A stretch of 54,108 nucleotides of DNA from Pseudoalteromonas phenolica (GCF_005886345.1 NZ_PNEC01000015.1:1-54108), one strand, 5' to 3'. Shown: positions 19,776 through 29,602, counted from the first letter of the stretch. The notes: generated from the sequence alone by a model not told the origin. Numbers and translations: made by a program.

Positions 19776-19798
19776 ACCTTAAAATGCACGTTTAAGGT
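19776..19798. repeat. Inverted repeat between uspE and ttcA
   Basis: ACCTTAAA (19776-19783) and TTTAAGGT (19791-19798) are perfect inverted copies with a seven-base loop. The position after the uspE stop suggests partial termination or mRNA processing, but a T-run is lacking. Confidence 0.45.
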
Positions 19799-19817
19799 AG
19801 TCTGGCTGTAGTTTAAA

Positions 19818-20741
19818 TCAATCTTCTAATGGGCTTTTGTATCCATCAGGTTTTAACGCTAAGACGTCGCAATCAAGACTATCAATAACATGCTCAGCGG
19901 TATTACCCACAAGCGCGGCACTTAAACCAGTTCTACCTACAGTACCTATCACTACCAGTTCAGACTGGCACTCTTTTGCAACACAAGGAATAACATCTTC
20001 AGGTAAGCCTTCTTTGATGATGCATTGCTTTGGAGTTAATGCAAAACGTTCAGCCAGTGCGTAGGTTTCATCTTCATGATGCTTTTTAACTGCTTCATTG
20101 TATTGAGACGGGTTGAATTCTGGTATTTCAATGGCAATATTGACTGGTGTCGCAGGGTACGTATTCACAATGCTGAGATTCGCATCTGCAATATTACAAA
20201 TGAAATTAGCATCGGTGATAATCCGTTCGTTAAGTGTTTGATGTTGCTCATTATCAGAAGCGGCATTTACAGCAGCAAGCACATGGCCTCGCTCTGGCCA
20301 AGCGTGATCTTTAACGAGCAGCACTGGCGTAGGGCACTTACGAATGAGATGCCAGTCAGTCGGGGTAAAAATAACAGACTTCAAGGTGTCATGTTGATGA
20401 GTACTTTTTACGACTAAATCGAAATGACTGTTAATGACAGTCTTTATGATGGCCTCGAAAGGACGGTTGTGCCAAACCACCTTTTTGTTTATATCTATAT
20501 CTAAAAAAGAAGCGGTTAATTCGCCTAGCCATGCTTCTCTGTCTTTGATCACAGCATCACGCATAGCATCACGCTCTTCTCTAGACAACATAGTTGTCAT
20601 TTCATAGGAAAAGTCATAAATAGAGAGGAAAGCGGTGATCTTGGCGCCAGTTTTTTGAGCTAAGCTGACTGCGCGTTGTAAACTGTGTTGTTGTTCCTTG
20701 GATGGGTCTACAACTGCTAATATGTGTTTAATTTGGTCCAT
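19818..20741 (-). CDS. uspE: Tandem universal stress protein
   Basis: A 307-residue cytoplasmic protein with two UspA-type domains, the first from MDQIKHILAVVDPS to about 145, the second ending with VIGTVGRTGLSAALVGNTAEHVIDSL and VLALKP. The second keeps the G-x2-G-x9-G(S/T) type nucleotide loop; the first is degenerate. This matches UspE. I start at the ATG at 20739-20741, which has GAGGTG seven bases upstream, rather than at the longer open frame. The gene lies between fnr and ttcA, and a possible Fnr site lies about 80-95 bases upstream. Confidence 0.92.
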   Translation of the reverse strand: MDQIKHILAVVDPSKEQQHSLQRAVSLAQKTGAKITAFLSIYDFSYEMTTMLSREERDAMRDAVIKDREAWLGELTASFLDIDINKKVVWHNRPFEAIIKTVINSHFDLVVKSTHQHDTLKSVIFTPTDWHLIRKCPTPVLLVKDHAWPERGHVLAAVNAASDNEQHQTLNERIITDANFICNIADANLSIVNTYPATPVNIAIEIPEFNPSQYNEAVKKHHEDETYALAERFALTPKQCIIKEGLPEDVIPCVAKECQSELVVIGTVGRTGLSAALVGNTAEHVIDSLDCDVLALKPDGYKSPLED

Positions 20742-20821
20742 GAAGTTCACCTCTTTGGCTAAATCGTACACGTTTAGTGTAACGCAAATAGCCAAAGGTG
20801 AAAGTACAAACGCTGTAAAGG

Positions 20822-20835
20822 TTGTACTAGATCAA
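20822..20835 (-). promoter_or_regulatory. Candidate Fnr-binding site upstream of uspE
   Basis: Read on the minus strand the sequence is TTGATCTAGTACAA, against the Fnr consensus TTGAT-N4-ATCAA. The first half is perfect and the second has two mismatches. It overlaps the fnr stop codon and lies about 87 bases before the uspE start. A matching -10 can be drawn only loosely. Confidence 0.4.
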
Positions 20836-21566
20836 CAACTAATTGCGGCCGTTTTAGCCAAACCAGGTATATCTAAAATGGTAATAAATTTACCTTCAAC
20901 TTTAATGATCTCAGCCTTTTGGAAACGGCTTAGAAGGCGGCTAATGGTTTCAACGGTTAAGCCTAAGTAATTACCAATTTCACCACGAGTCATAGTAAAT
21001 CTAAACTCTTTGCGTGAAAAACCGCGCTCACCGAAACGATTTGATAAGTTATAAATGAATGTTGCTAAGCGTTCTTCGGCGGTCTTCTTATTTAAGAGTA
21101 AAAGCATTTCTTGATCGTAATTTATCTCATTACTCATCAGACGCATGATTTGTTGGCGTAATTTAGGGAGTTTACCTGCTAACTCATCTAGCGTGTCAAA
21201 TGGAATTTCACAGACCATTGAGGTTTCTAACGCTTGAGCAAAACTCTGATGTTGCATTTTGTTAATGGCGTCGAATCCAACAAGATCACCTGCTAAATGG
21301 AACCCTGTGATCTGTTCATCACCTTGCTCAGAAAGCGTATAGGATTTAAAAGAACCAGATCTTACGGCAAAAATTGAGTTTAACGCATTACCTGACTCAA
21401 AAAGAAAATCGCCTTTATGGAGCGGTTTTTTACGCTCAATGATTTCATCTAGTTTGTCCATCTCGCTACCATCTAAAGAGAACGGTAAGCATAACTGACT
21501 GATACTGCAGCTGTTGCAACTGATAGTACAGTTACCTTTAGAACGGTTTTGATTGCTTAAATCCAT
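20832..21566 (-). CDS. fnr: Fnr oxygen-responsive regulator (EtrA-like)
   Basis: A 244-residue CRP/FNR regulator. The [4Fe-4S] ligands are all present: C17-x2-C20-x5-C26 near the N-terminus and C119 in the sensor domain. The helix-turn-helix at about 193-214 ([20 protein letters not shown]) has the E-x2-S-R recognition pattern of true Fnr, which binds TTGAT-N4-ATCAA. It activates or represses genes when oxygen is low. The position next to the cbb3 oxidase assembly genes and uspE is typical in Alteromonadales, where the protein is often called EtrA. Confidence 0.96.
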   Translation of the reverse strand: MDLSNQNRSKGNCTISCNSCSISQLCLPFSLDGSEMDKLDEIIERKKPLHKGDFLFESGNALNSIFAVRSGSFKSYTLSEQGDEQITGFHLAGDLVGFDAINKMQHQSFAQALETSMVCEIPFDTLDELAGKLPKLRQQIMRLMSNEINYDQEMLLLLNKKTAEERLATFIYNLSNRFGERGFSRKEFRFTMTRGEIGNYLGLTVETISRLLSRFQKAEIIKVEGKFITILDIPGLAKTAAISC

Positions 21567-21600
21567 AATAAATCCATTAAAATTAGACGCATGACATGGA

Positions 21601-22272
21601 TTAATGTACTAATTTATCAGTTACAATGATTAGTAGATAGATTCCATACCATACAAAAATACTGCCTAGCGCTAATCTTACCAGATTGTGATTTAAAAAG
21701 CGGCTAAGATGTTGGGCTGATTGCCCAATGGTTAACATAGCTGGTAAAGTACCCAAGGCGAATGCCATCATAATGCTTGCACCATGCAATGTTGACTCTG
21801 CTTGCAAAGTCCAAATTAAAGCTGAATACACTAACCCGCAAGGTAGCCACCCCCATAACATGCCATAGCCAAATGCTTTTTTTAAACTATCAACGGGCAA
21901 GAAAAGTTTATTGAATTTGACGATATGTTGCCAGAGTAGGGTTTTACCCATGCTTTCAACAAATTTGAGTGTGTTAGCAAGGCGCATCACGTAAAGCGCA
22001 AGCAAGATCATAAAGATCCCACTAAAAATTTTAACGCCTAGGGCGAAGTGGGTGTTTTGTTTAGCAAAACTCGCACCTAAGGTCGCGACTAGCATGCCGG
22101 CAATACAGTAACTTGCTAGACGACCAAAATTATAAGCTAAACTGACTTTGATAGCCGACAGGTTTTTACTTGCAAGCTGCAGACTAGAAGCAACTCCACC
22201 ACACATGACAATGCAGTGACCGCTACCAACTAAGCCCATAATAAATGCGCTGAATAAACTAATCTCGTTCAT
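21601..22272 (-). CDS. SafE/TauE-like membrane protein of the cbb3 assembly cluster
   Basis: A membrane protein of 223 residues from the ATG at 22272, with about six transmembrane segments. The first contains the metal-site-like [10 protein letters not shown], and another has [13 protein letters not shown]. This is the short 'sulfite exporter TauE/SafE' (DsbD-related) family often found after ccoS, where a role in copper delivery to cbb3 oxidase is assumed. An open frame reaches further upstream, but [20 protein letters not shown] is the family start. It overlaps ccoS by 14 bases. Confidence 0.86.
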   Translation of the reverse strand: MNEISLFSAFIMGLVGSGHCIVMCGGVASSLQLASKNLSAIKVSLAYNFGRLASYCIAGMLVATLGASFAKQNTHFALGVKIFSGIFMILLALYVMRLANTLKFVESMGKTLLWQHIVKFNKLFLPVDSLKKAFGYGMLWGWLPCGLVYSALIWTLQAESTLHGASIMMAFALGTLPAMLTIGQSAQHLSRFLNHNLVRLALGSIFVWYGIYLLIIVTDKLVH

Positions 22273-22435
22273 TACTGCTTTTAGTATGCTTGTCTTTGTC
22301 GTCTTCGAATAAAATACTATGGCCTTGCTTATTAAGATCTGAAAACTGCTCACTTCTCACAGCCCAGAAGAAAATGCCAATTGCGATGATCACGAACAGA
22401 ATCGCAATTGGGATTAAGATATATATGATACTCAT
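22259..22435 (-). CDS. ccoS: Cbb3 oxidase maturation protein CcoS
   Basis: A short gene of 58 codons, read on the minus strand from ATG at 22433-22435 to TAG at 22259-22261. It starts MSIIYILIPIAILFVIIAIG, followed by IFFWAVRSEQFSDL and an acidic tail. One transmembrane helix followed by 'FFWAVRSGQFDDL' is the CcoS hallmark. CcoS is needed to insert haem and copper into CcoN. Its ATG overlaps the ccoI stop (ATGA), and its end overlaps the SafE-like gene. Confidence 0.95.
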   Translation of the reverse strand: MSIIYILIPIAILFVIIAIGIFFWAVRSEQFSDLNKQGHSILFEDDKDKHTKSSNERD

Positions 22436-24807
22436 AGTTTTAATAACCTTAGTGAGTTACAAATAACTACAATCGAACTTGTTGTCATGCCTATTACAGC
22501 AATCCAAGGTGGAATTAATCCAAATGCAGCAAGCGGTAAAATTGAACCGTTATAACACAGTGAAATAGCGAGGTTTTGTTTAACTATAAGACGAGTGGTA
22601 ATTGCGACTTCTCTCAATGTGTTGATTGAGTTTAAATCACTTTTAAGTAACACAACGTCAGCGGTATTTTTTGAAATATCAGCACCTGTTTCCATAGCAA
22701 CTGATAGGTGCGCACTATTAAATACCGGACTGTCATTAACACCATCGCCGATCATGGCAACTACTTCATTGTTTTTTGACCAAGACTCAACGGCTGTTTG
22801 CTTTTCTTCTGGTGAGCAGTTTGATTGGTAACTATCTAAATTCAGCTGTTTTGATAAAGTTTCACCAGCGTTTGAGCTATCGCCTGTTAACATATGACAC
22901 GTCAAACCAGAGCTTTTTAGGTGCTCGATAACACTTGATGCACTACTCCTGACTTTATCTGTGAGATAAAAATCAGCAATCGGCTTTTGATTGATAAATA
23001 AGGTAGCCTGAGCTTGGCTGTCTCTAACTCCAAACCAACCAGTTTTACCGAGTGAAAACTCGTCTGTACCAAGTTTGGCACTGATCCCAATACCAGGATG
23101 AACAGTTACGTCGTTAAGCTCGTGATATTCAGAAGCATGTTCTAAAAAGGCAGCAGCAATAGGGTGCTCAGAGTATTTTTCTAAACTAGCACTTAAGGCG
23201 AGTGCTTTTTCCTCTGTGAATTCAGATGAAAATAGCACTGTTTTCGCGATTGAAAACTTACCTTCGGTCAAAGTGCCTGTTTTATCAAATGCGACACGAG
23301 TTAATTTTGTTAGTGTTTCGAGTACATGGGCTTCTTTGATTAATATGCCTTTTTTGGTCAACGTGGCAACAGCACAGGTCAATGCGGTAGGAATAGCCAA
23401 ACTGAGTGCGCAAGGACAAGTGGCAACAAGCACGGCGATTGTCACCCAAAAAGCTTGTTCAGGATCAATTTGATACCAGCCAATCGCGGTCATTGAAGCA
23501 AATACCAGTAAACACGCAACAAACCATTGAGCGACTTTGTCTGTTACTTCAACCAATTTTGGTCTTTTGCTTAACGCATTATACTGCAGGCGAATGATTT
23601 GATTTAGGAGGGTATTTTGGCCAATTTTGTTGATTTCAATGGTCATTAGACCATCGTGATTTACTGTACCAGCGAAGACTTGGCTATTTAGTTGTTTCTT
23701 AACAGGCAGATGCTCACCTGTCATCATAGACTCATCAACCGTACTGCTGCCATCGATGACAATACCATCGGCTGCAATGGTTTCACCGGCTTTGATAAGT
23801 ACTCTGTCATTTAATTTTAGATTACGTGCAGCGATGACATCTTCAGTACCGTCGTCTAAAAGTTTTCTAGCTGTTAAAGGTAATAATTTTTGCAGGTTTG
23901 CAGTGAATTCAGAAGCTTTAAGTCTGGCTCTAAACTCAAGATATTTGCCCAGTAAGAGCAAAAAGGTAAACATACAAATAGATTCGAAGTAAACTTCACC
24001 CACTTCCATGACAGTTGCGTAAGCACTGGCACCATAAGCACCAAATATTGCCAGTGAGACAGGCAGATCCATGTTTAACTGTTTAGCTTTTAGGCCATTG
24101 ACTGCATTGGTTAAGAAGGGGAGAGCTGAGTAGAGGATCACAGGGGTAGCCAGAACAAGACTAATCCATCTGAAATATTGTTCGAAGTCTTCTTCCATGC
24201 CTGAAAACATGCCAAAGTACATCGCAAAAGCGAACATCATGACCTGCATTGTCATAAGGCCAGCAACACCTAACCTTCTAATGTATGCTTTGGCAGTAGC
24301 TTGTTTTTGCGCGGCTTCATCATCAGCTTGGAAAGGGTAAGCTTTATAACCTATTTCCATTAATGCTTTGATGATTTCACTGAGCAATATTTTCTCTTTG
24401 TTCCATAAAATCATTGCTCGGTAAGTCGATGTATTCACGTCAACACGGGCAACACCTGGCAGTGCTAAAAGTTGCTTTTCTATCAACCATGCACACGCTG
24501 CACAGCTGATCCCTTCAACACTTAATAGTACCTCAGATAAGTCACCTTGATGTGTGACAAAATCATCTTGAATTTCTTGATTATCATAGCTTTTTATAAA
24601 ATTGAGCTGCTCAGGGACCAATGTTTCAACCTTGCCTGCACTATCAGTTCTGAACTTATAATAGTCGGTCATGCCCTGACTAATGATGGTTTCAGCGACA
24701 GCTTTACAGCCAATACAACACACTGCTTCATTTTTTCCCTCAAACTCTATATGGTCATCGAAACCGGCAGGGATTGGCTCTAAGCAATGAAAACAAGAAT
24801 TAGACAT
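22432..24807 (-). CDS. ccoI: Copper-transporting P-type ATPase CcoI/FixI
   Basis: A 791-residue P1B ATPase that supplies copper for the cbb3 oxidase. In order: an N-terminal cysteine-rich metal region (C5-x2-C8, and CCIGC at 30-34), a heavy-metal-associated domain with C102-x2-C105 (SCAACAW), the A-domain MTGEHLPV, the membrane CPC at 464-466, the phosphorylated Asp508 in DKTGTLTEG, and MIGDGVNDSPVF. All key residues are intact. It lies six bases downstream of ccoH and overlaps ccoS by four bases, so ccoHIS is one transcript. Confidence 0.97.
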   Translation of the reverse strand: MSNSCFHCLEPIPAGFDDHIEFEGKNEAVCCIGCKAVAETIISQGMTDYYKFRTDSAGKVETLVPEQLNFIKSYDNQEIQDDFVTHQGDLSEVLLSVEGISCAACAWLIEKQLLALPGVARVDVNTSTYRAMILWNKEKILLSEIIKALMEIGYKAYPFQADDEAAQKQATAKAYIRRLGVAGLMTMQVMMFAFAMYFGMFSGMEEDFEQYFRWISLVLATPVILYSALPFLTNAVNGLKAKQLNMDLPVSLAIFGAYGASAYATVMEVGEVYFESICMFTFLLLLGKYLEFRARLKASEFTANLQKLLPLTARKLLDDGTEDVIAARNLKLNDRVLIKAGETIAADGIVIDGSSTVDESMMTGEHLPVKKQLNSQVFAGTVNHDGLMTIEINKIGQNTLLNQIIRLQYNALSKRPKLVEVTDKVAQWFVACLLVFASMTAIGWYQIDPEQAFWVTIAVLVATCPCALSLAIPTALTCAVATLTKKGILIKEAHVLETLTKLTRVAFDKTGTLTEGKFSIAKTVLFSSEFTEEKALALSASLEKYSEHPIAAAFLEHASEYHELNDVTVHPGIGISAKLGTDEFSLGKTGWFGVRDSQAQATLFINQKPIADFYLTDKVRSSASSVIEHLKSSGLTCHMLTGDSSNAGETLSKQLNLDSYQSNCSPEEKQTAVESWSKNNEVVAMIGDGVNDSPVFNSAHLSVAMETGADISKNTADVVLLKSDLNSINTLREVAITTRLIVKQNLAISLCYNGSILPLAAFGLIPPWIAVIGMTTSSIVVICNSLRLLKL

Positions 24808-24813
24808 AAAGGT

Positions 24814-25317
24814 TTACTTCAGAGATTTATTGTATTCAGGTGATACTTCAAGCGTTTCAATAGTCGGAATTAGTAGATCTTCTTTCATTTTCCAACTGCC
24901 ATCCATAGGCTCAATAAAGATGGTGTAAGCGCCTAATTGGATATCTTCAAGAATAGCGGTGAAACTACCGTTTGCATTAGCAAGGAGGTTAACTTCGAAA
25001 TCATGTTTTTTAATTGTGCGGTGATAAAAAGAGGCTTTGAGAGCAGTAACTTTACTAAAATCACCTTTGGTAAATTTAAATTCGACAAAATCACTTTCTA
25101 CGTTTAAATCACCATGAAGATATAAGGCTTTTGCTTTGTTGAATTTACTTAATTCAAGGTCAATTGCTTTACCTTTTTTATAATAATCATCTACCACAAT
25201 ATCTGGGCCATTACCAACCGCAAATACAACTAGACCAATACATGCAACGATGGTTGCAACAGGGAAGAACATTAAAAACCAAGGCCAAAAATGCTTATAC
25301 CAAGGGGTAGGTTTCAT
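24814..25317 (-). CDS. ccoH: Cbb3 oxidase assembly protein CcoH/FixH
   Basis: A 167-residue protein with an N-terminal membrane anchor (MKPTPWYKHFWPWFLMFFP...VVFAV) and an external domain containing VVDDYYKKGKAI, the FixH hallmark. FixH/CcoH interacts with CcoP during cbb3 assembly. I start at the ATG at 25315-25317; the frame continues upstream only to a TTG. A terminator separates it from ccoP, so it probably has its own promoter in the 60 bases between. A CcoG/RdxA gene, often next to it, is absent here. Confidence 0.93.
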   Translation of the reverse strand: MKPTPWYKHFWPWFLMFFPVATIVACIGLVVFAVGNGPDIVVDDYYKKGKAIDLELSKFNKAKALYLHGDLNVESDFVEFKFTKGDFSKVTALKASFYHRTIKKHDFEVNLLANANGSFTAILEDIQLGAYTIFIEPMDGSWKMKEDLLIPTIETLEVSPEYNKSLK

Positions 25318-25376
25318 AGTGTACTCATAGCTAAAAAACAATGCTGATATAGTATCTTATTTGCCTATAAAAACCT

Positions 25377-25406
25377 AAAAAAAAGCCTCCAAATGGAGGC
25401 TTTTTT
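25377..25406 (-). terminator. Terminator between ccoP and ccoH
   Basis: AAAAAAGCCTCC and GGAGGCTTTTTT pair around an AAAT loop. It is usable in either direction; here it ends ccoNOQP. Confidence 0.93.
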
Positions 25407-25432
25407 GATCTCAAATAATCTTAGCGATTCGC

Positions 25433-26398
25433 TTATTTATTCTGAGATAAGCTATATACATATGCTGTAAGTAAGTGAACTTTGTCTTCACCAAGAATAT
25501 CTTTCCAAGCCGGCATTACACCAGCACGTCCATTGATTAATGTTTCTTCAACTGCACGTTGAGAACCACCGTATAACCAGATATTGTCAGTTAGGTTAGG
25601 CGCACCGAAAGGATTGTTGTTAGCAACAGAACCTTTACCGTCCATACCGTGACACGCTGCACACATTGCAAACTTAGCCTGACCTGCTTGAGCGTCTTTT
25701 GCATTCACTTTACGACCTGAAAGGCTTAATACGTAAGCTGTCATTTCTTTAATGCCTTGCTCACCTAATGCACTTTCCCAACCTGGCATCGCAGCTACAC
25801 GACCGTGAAGAAGTGTTGCTTTGATTTGGTCAGGGTTGCCACCGTATAGCCAATCATTGTCAGTTAGGTTAGGGAAGCCCATACCACCACGTGCATCAGA
25901 GCCGTGACACTGAGAACAGTTTTGTGCATATAGGCGTTGGCCAATCTCAAGTGCTTCCTCGTTCGTTGCAAGTGTTTCGATGTCTTGCTTTGCAAATGCT
26001 TGGAAGATAGGACCAAATCGCTCATCAGCTGCAACATACTCTTGGTCTAGCTGAACCCATTCACCATTGGCTTTTGCTTCTTCAATCGCCTTTTGAGACT
26101 CTTCCATTGAAGTTACGCCTTGGTTAGAACTTGACCACTTTAGGAAGCCTTGGAAATTACCAAGACCAGGGTACATTGCTAGGTAGTAAACTGCCCAAAT
26201 AAAAGTTGCGAAAAATAAGTAAGTCCACCACTTTGGTAGTGGATTGTTTAATTCTTCAATACCGTCGAACTCATGGCCACAGCTTTCACCTTCTTTTACA
26301 CCTGCGTAGTTTTTCAGGTTCCATAGAAGTAAGCCTAAGATTAGAGCTAGACACGCTAAGGTCAATACGATGACCCAAATACTCCAAAAGCTAGTCAT
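25433..26398 (-). CDS. ccoP: Cbb3 oxidase dihaem subunit CcoP
   Basis: A 321-residue dihaem cytochrome c that passes electrons to the CcoO/CcoN subunits. Two N-terminal membrane helices (about 8-28 and 57-77) flank a short cytoplasmic loop (EFDGIEELNNPLPKWW, a family signature). Two cytochrome c domains follow, with haem motifs CSQCH (161-165) and CAACH (246-250) and Met ligands in AAMPGW and GVMPAW. The start overlaps the ccoQ stop by four bases. Confidence 0.98.
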   Translation of the reverse strand: MTSFWSIWVIVLTLACLALILGLLLWNLKNYAGVKEGESCGHEFDGIEELNNPLPKWWTYLFFATFIWAVYYLAMYPGLGNFQGFLKWSSSNQGVTSMEESQKAIEEAKANGEWVQLDQEYVAADERFGPIFQAFAKQDIETLATNEEALEIGQRLYAQNCSQCHGSDARGGMGFPNLTDNDWLYGGNPDQIKATLLHGRVAAMPGWESALGEQGIKEMTAYVLSLSGRKVNAKDAQAGQAKFAMCAACHGMDGKGSVANNNPFGAPNLTDNIWLYGGSQRAVEETLINGRAGVMPAWKDILGEDKVHLLTAYVYSLSQNK

Positions 26399-26580
26399 TT
26401 TTCAGACTCCTTTTCCTCATTAGAGATTGTGTTGTTGTGCTTTTTTTCATCTTCAAAGATAGCATTAGCAGCGTCGTCGAAACGATTTTTTGAGCGCTTA
26501 CTATATGCCCACACAACAATCACAACAAATAGTACCAAAATTACCAGAGTCAAAATGCCTCTGTATGTGCCGTAATCCAT
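26395..26580 (-). CDS. ccoQ: Cbb3 oxidase small subunit CcoQ
   Basis: A 61-residue protein with a single helix near residues 9-26 (LTLVILVLFVVIVVWAY) followed by a charged tail with NRFDDAANAIFEDE, the CcoQ pattern. It stabilises the oxidase complex. It lies six bases after ccoO and overlaps ccoP. Confidence 0.94.
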   Translation of the reverse strand: MDYGTYRGILTLVILVLFVVIVVWAYSKRSKNRFDDAANAIFEDEKKHNNTISNEEKESEK

Positions 26581-26586
26581 AATAAA

Positions 26587-27207
26587 TTACTTCAAGTGAG
26601 TGCCAAGTTGCTGCAAGTAAGCAATAAGGGCTTGCATTTCTGTCTTGCCTTTAACTGCTTCTGATGCGCCTGCAATGTCTTCATCGGTGTATGGCACGCC
26701 AAACCCTTTGAACACTTCAAGCTTCTTAGCTGTGTCTTTACCATCTAGTACATTTTCATCTAACCAAGGATAGCCAGGCATGTTTGACTCTGGAACCACC
26801 GAACGCGGGTCCATTAAGTGTGCATAATGCCAGTCATCAGAGTAACGCTCACCAACGCGAGCAAGGTCAGGACCTGTACGCTTAGAACCCCACTGGAACG
26901 GGTGATCCCAAACAGATTCACCAGCTACAGAGTAATGTCCATAACGCTCAACTTCGTCACGGAATGGACGGATCATTTGTGAGTGACAGTTGTAACAGCC
27001 TTCACGCACATAAATATCACGACCTTCCATTTCTAAAGCTGTAAGAGGGCGAAGGCCATCAACAGGTTTAGTCGTATCGTCTTGGAACATCAGTGGTGTA
27101 ATTTCTACAAGTGCCCCAAAGCTGATTGCGAAAACAGTTAGGATAGCCATAAGGCCAACGTTCTTTTCGACAATCTCATGTTTGTTGGTAGAGTTATTAT
27201 TGCTCAT
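26587..27207 (-). CDS. ccoO: Cbb3 oxidase monohaem subunit CcoO
   Basis: A 206-residue membrane-anchored cytochrome c. The helix at about 17-38 is followed by [17 protein letters not shown] with haem motif C71-x2-C74-H75, then [14 protein letters not shown] and a Met ligand in [11 protein letters not shown]. All the typical CcoO blocks are there and the length is normal. It follows ccoN by 14 bases. Confidence 0.98.
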   Translation of the reverse strand: MSNNNSTNKHEIVEKNVGLMAILTVFAISFGALVEITPLMFQDDTTKPVDGLRPLTALEMEGRDIYVREGCYNCHSQMIRPFRDEVERYGHYSVAGESVWDHPFQWGSKRTGPDLARVGERYSDDWHYAHLMDPRSVVPESNMPGYPWLDENVLDGKDTAKKLEVFKGFGVPYTDEDIAGASEAVKGKTEMQALIAYLQQLGTHLK

Positions 27208-27221
27208 ACATTACACCCCAC

Positions 27222-28655
27222 TTAAGCCATTTGAGTATTAGCGTCAGCAGTTAAAGAACCGCTCTTCGCTGCAACTGTACGGTAAACGTTATATGCCATA
27301 ACTAACATACCCGCTACGATGAATACACCACCCATGAAGCGCATGATGTAGAAAGGCTTAGATGCTTCAAGAGATTGAACGAAGCTGTACATTAATGTAC
27401 CGTCAGAGTTAACTGCACGCCACATTAGGCCTTGCATTACACCTGAGATCCACATTGCTACGATGTAAAGAACTACACCCACAGTGTGTAACCAGAAATG
27501 CGTGTTAACTAGCTTAACGCTGTACATGTTACCGTGACCAAATAGAGCAGGAATGAGGTGATAGATTGCACCGATAGAAATCATAGCAACCCAACCAAGT
27601 GCACCTGAGTGTACGTGACCAACTGTCCAGTCTGTGTAGTGTGATAATGCATTAACAGACTTGATAGCCATCATTGGGCCTTCGAACGTTGACATACCGT
27701 AGAATGACAGTGAAACAACTAAGAAACGAAGAACAGGATCAGTACGAAGTTTGTGCCATGCGCCAGATAGCGTCATGATACCGTTGATCATACCACCCCA
27801 AGATGGAACGAATAGGATTACAGACATAACCATACCTAAAGACTGAGTCCAGTCAGGTAATGCCGTGTAATGAAGATGGTGAGGGCCAGCCCAGATATAC
27901 AGAGAAATTAGTGCCCAAAAGTGAACTACTGATAAACGATATGAATAAATAGGACGTCCTGCTTGCTTAGGTACGAAGTAATACATCATGCCTAAGAAAC
28001 CAGCTGTAAGTAGAAAACCTACTGCATTATGACCGTACCACCACTGAACCATTGCATCTACAGCACCTGCGTAAATTGAATAAGATTTACCAAGAGATAC
28101 AGGCACCACCATGCTGTTAACAATGTGAAGCACAGCAACAGTAATGATGAAACCAGCATAAAACCAGTTGGCCACATAGATGTGAGAAACCTTACGCTTT
28201 ATTAGAGTGCCTAAGAATACCACCAAATAGCTAATCCAAACGACCGCGATAGCGATATCGATTGGCCATTCAAGTTCAGCATATTCTTTACCGCTTGTAT
28301 AACCAAGAGGAAGAGTAATTACTGCTGATAAAATAATAGCTTGCCAACCCCAGAAGGTGAAAGCGGCTAGTTTGTCTGAGAAAAGACGCGTTTGACAGGT
28401 GCGTTGTACAACATAATAAGATGTTGCAAATAGCGCACTTGTGCCAAATGCGAAGATAACTGCGTTCGTATGTAACGGACGAAGTCGAGAGTACGTTAAC
28501 CATGGAGTGTCAAAGTTCAATGCTGGCCAAGCAAGCTGTGCTGCAATAAGCACACCTACACCCATACCAACAATGCCCCAAATCACTGTCATGATAGCGA
28601 ATTGGCGTACAACTGTGTAGTTGTACTCAGATTGTGATGCTACTGATTGGCTCAT
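27222..28655 (-). CDS. ccoN: Cbb3 oxidase catalytic subunit CcoN
   Basis: A 477-residue haem-copper oxidase subunit with about twelve transmembrane helices that reduces oxygen at low concentration. Metal-ligand regions are intact: [23 protein letters not shown] (CuB ligand His209), [13 protein letters not shown] (two His), and [20 protein letters not shown] haem ligands near 345-355. It is the first gene of ccoNOQP. Its promoter lies in the 303-base gap upstream; I found no full Fnr box there. Confidence 0.98.
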   Translation of the reverse strand: MSQSVASQSEYNYTVVRQFAIMTVIWGIVGMGVGVLIAAQLAWPALNFDTPWLTYSRLRPLHTNAVIFAFGTSALFATSYYVVQRTCQTRLFSDKLAAFTFWGWQAIILSAVITLPLGYTSGKEYAELEWPIDIAIAVVWISYLVVFLGTLIKRKVSHIYVANWFYAGFIITVAVLHIVNSMVVPVSLGKSYSIYAGAVDAMVQWWYGHNAVGFLLTAGFLGMMYYFVPKQAGRPIYSYRLSVVHFWALISLYIWAGPHHLHYTALPDWTQSLGMVMSVILFVPSWGGMINGIMTLSGAWHKLRTDPVLRFLVVSLSFYGMSTFEGPMMAIKSVNALSHYTDWTVGHVHSGALGWVAMISIGAIYHLIPALFGHGNMYSVKLVNTHFWLHTVGVVLYIVAMWISGVMQGLMWRAVNSDGTLMYSFVQSLEASKPFYIMRFMGGVFIVAGMLVMAYNVYRTVAAKSGSLTADANTQMA

Positions 28656-28958
28656 TTTCTGGATTCCGCTGCAATTTTTGCGATTAGAAATGAATTACCT
28701 GCAAGCAGGCCCTATTATTTATTTCAAAAGTTTGCACTAAAGCGCTTAAAATTTAATAAAACGCTTAAAAAACAAGCTTGAGAAACCCTTTTTTTTGCAT
28801 GGTAATAGTAATTTTTATGCAAAAAAAAAGATACCTAAAAGAAATGAAATCATGACATCAATCAATTTTTCCACTAAAAGCGAAATTTGAAAGGCCAATA
28901 TGGCGACTGATTTAAAAAAAGCTTACACTTACCGTCTAAGACTCAATATAAAATTAGT
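28656..28958. promoter_or_regulatory. Divergent control region between ccoN and the small lipoprotein gene
   Basis: No gene is seen here. A perfect 12-base inverted repeat is present: eight Ts plus GCAT at 28789-28800, and ATGC plus eight As at 28817-28828, with a 16-base loop. CGCTTAAAA occurs twice (28743-28751 and 28762-28770), 19 bases apart. Two overlapping ATCAA half-sites lie at 28857-28865. TATAAA at 28947-28952 is a likely -10 for the rightward gene. Confidence 0.45.
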
Positions 28959-29408
28959 ATGACAAAACGTGAAATTCATCTCTTTATCTTGGTTTTGAGC
29001 CTGTTGGCCTCTGCCTGTTCAGACTCGGATATAATTATACATGAAAGTTCAGAAAAAAGTGAAAGTTATCTTCCGCCAGAGAAATGCCAACAAATTTCTC
29101 ATTGTTTCACTCATGATGGACTGACACTTTGGCTTGGAAATAATGAAGTAAAAGCAGAGCAAGAGTTTTCTATTTTTTTACATTCAAAAAATAATGAAAG
29201 TCTACAAATTGATTCAGCTAGAATAGAAAGCATCAATATGAATATGGGTTACATACCATTATTTTTTTCTAAGCTTTCAAATAATACATATAGGGCTAGT
29301 GGTCTTGTTGGTGTGTGTGAAACTCAAGATATGCGATGGCAAATTAAGCTTGAAATAAGCCAGCAAGAGAATAATAAAGTATTAACATTACAGATACCTT
29401 CCACTTAG
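28959..29408 (+). CDS. Small lipoprotein next to the cbb3 cluster, unknown
   Basis: A 149-residue lipoprotein: signal with LLASAC, lipidated Cys20, then a Ser/Glu-rich linker and a beta-rich domain. The phrase NMNMGYIPLFF near residues 90-100 and the following YRASGLVGVCE recall FixH/YtkA-like domains, which would suit a partner in cytochrome oxidase assembly; this is only an impression. No Shine-Dalgarno sequence precedes the ATG, and a TATAAA six bases upstream would place the transcript start at the A of the ATG. It is transcribed away from ccoN. Confidence 0.65.
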   Translation: MTKREIHLFILVLSLLASACSDSDIIIHESSEKSESYLPPEKCQQISHCFTHDGLTLWLGNNEVKAEQEFSIFLHSKNNESLQIDSARIESINMNMGYIPLFFSKLSNNTYRASGLVGVCETQDMRWQIKLEISQQENNKVLTLQIPST

Positions 29409-29602
29409 TTAAAACCCAGCTTGTTAATTATTTTTATATTTCTTTACAAAAGCGCGTTTTTTGCAATGACATTGTAAATAACATTGCGTATATTGGTTTT
29501 CATTTAATAAATAGAAGCTCTATTTAACTAGCTGTTTTTTTATTAACAACTAGAATTTAAGAAGAATAATAAGCATATAGCTGTCTTAAGGAGACCTACC
29601 TA

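Noticed and set aside
28857..28865. Overlapping ATCAA half-sites upstream of ccoN as an Fnr box
   Set aside because: No matching second half at the right spacing, and about 200 bases from ccoN; kept only as part of the region description.
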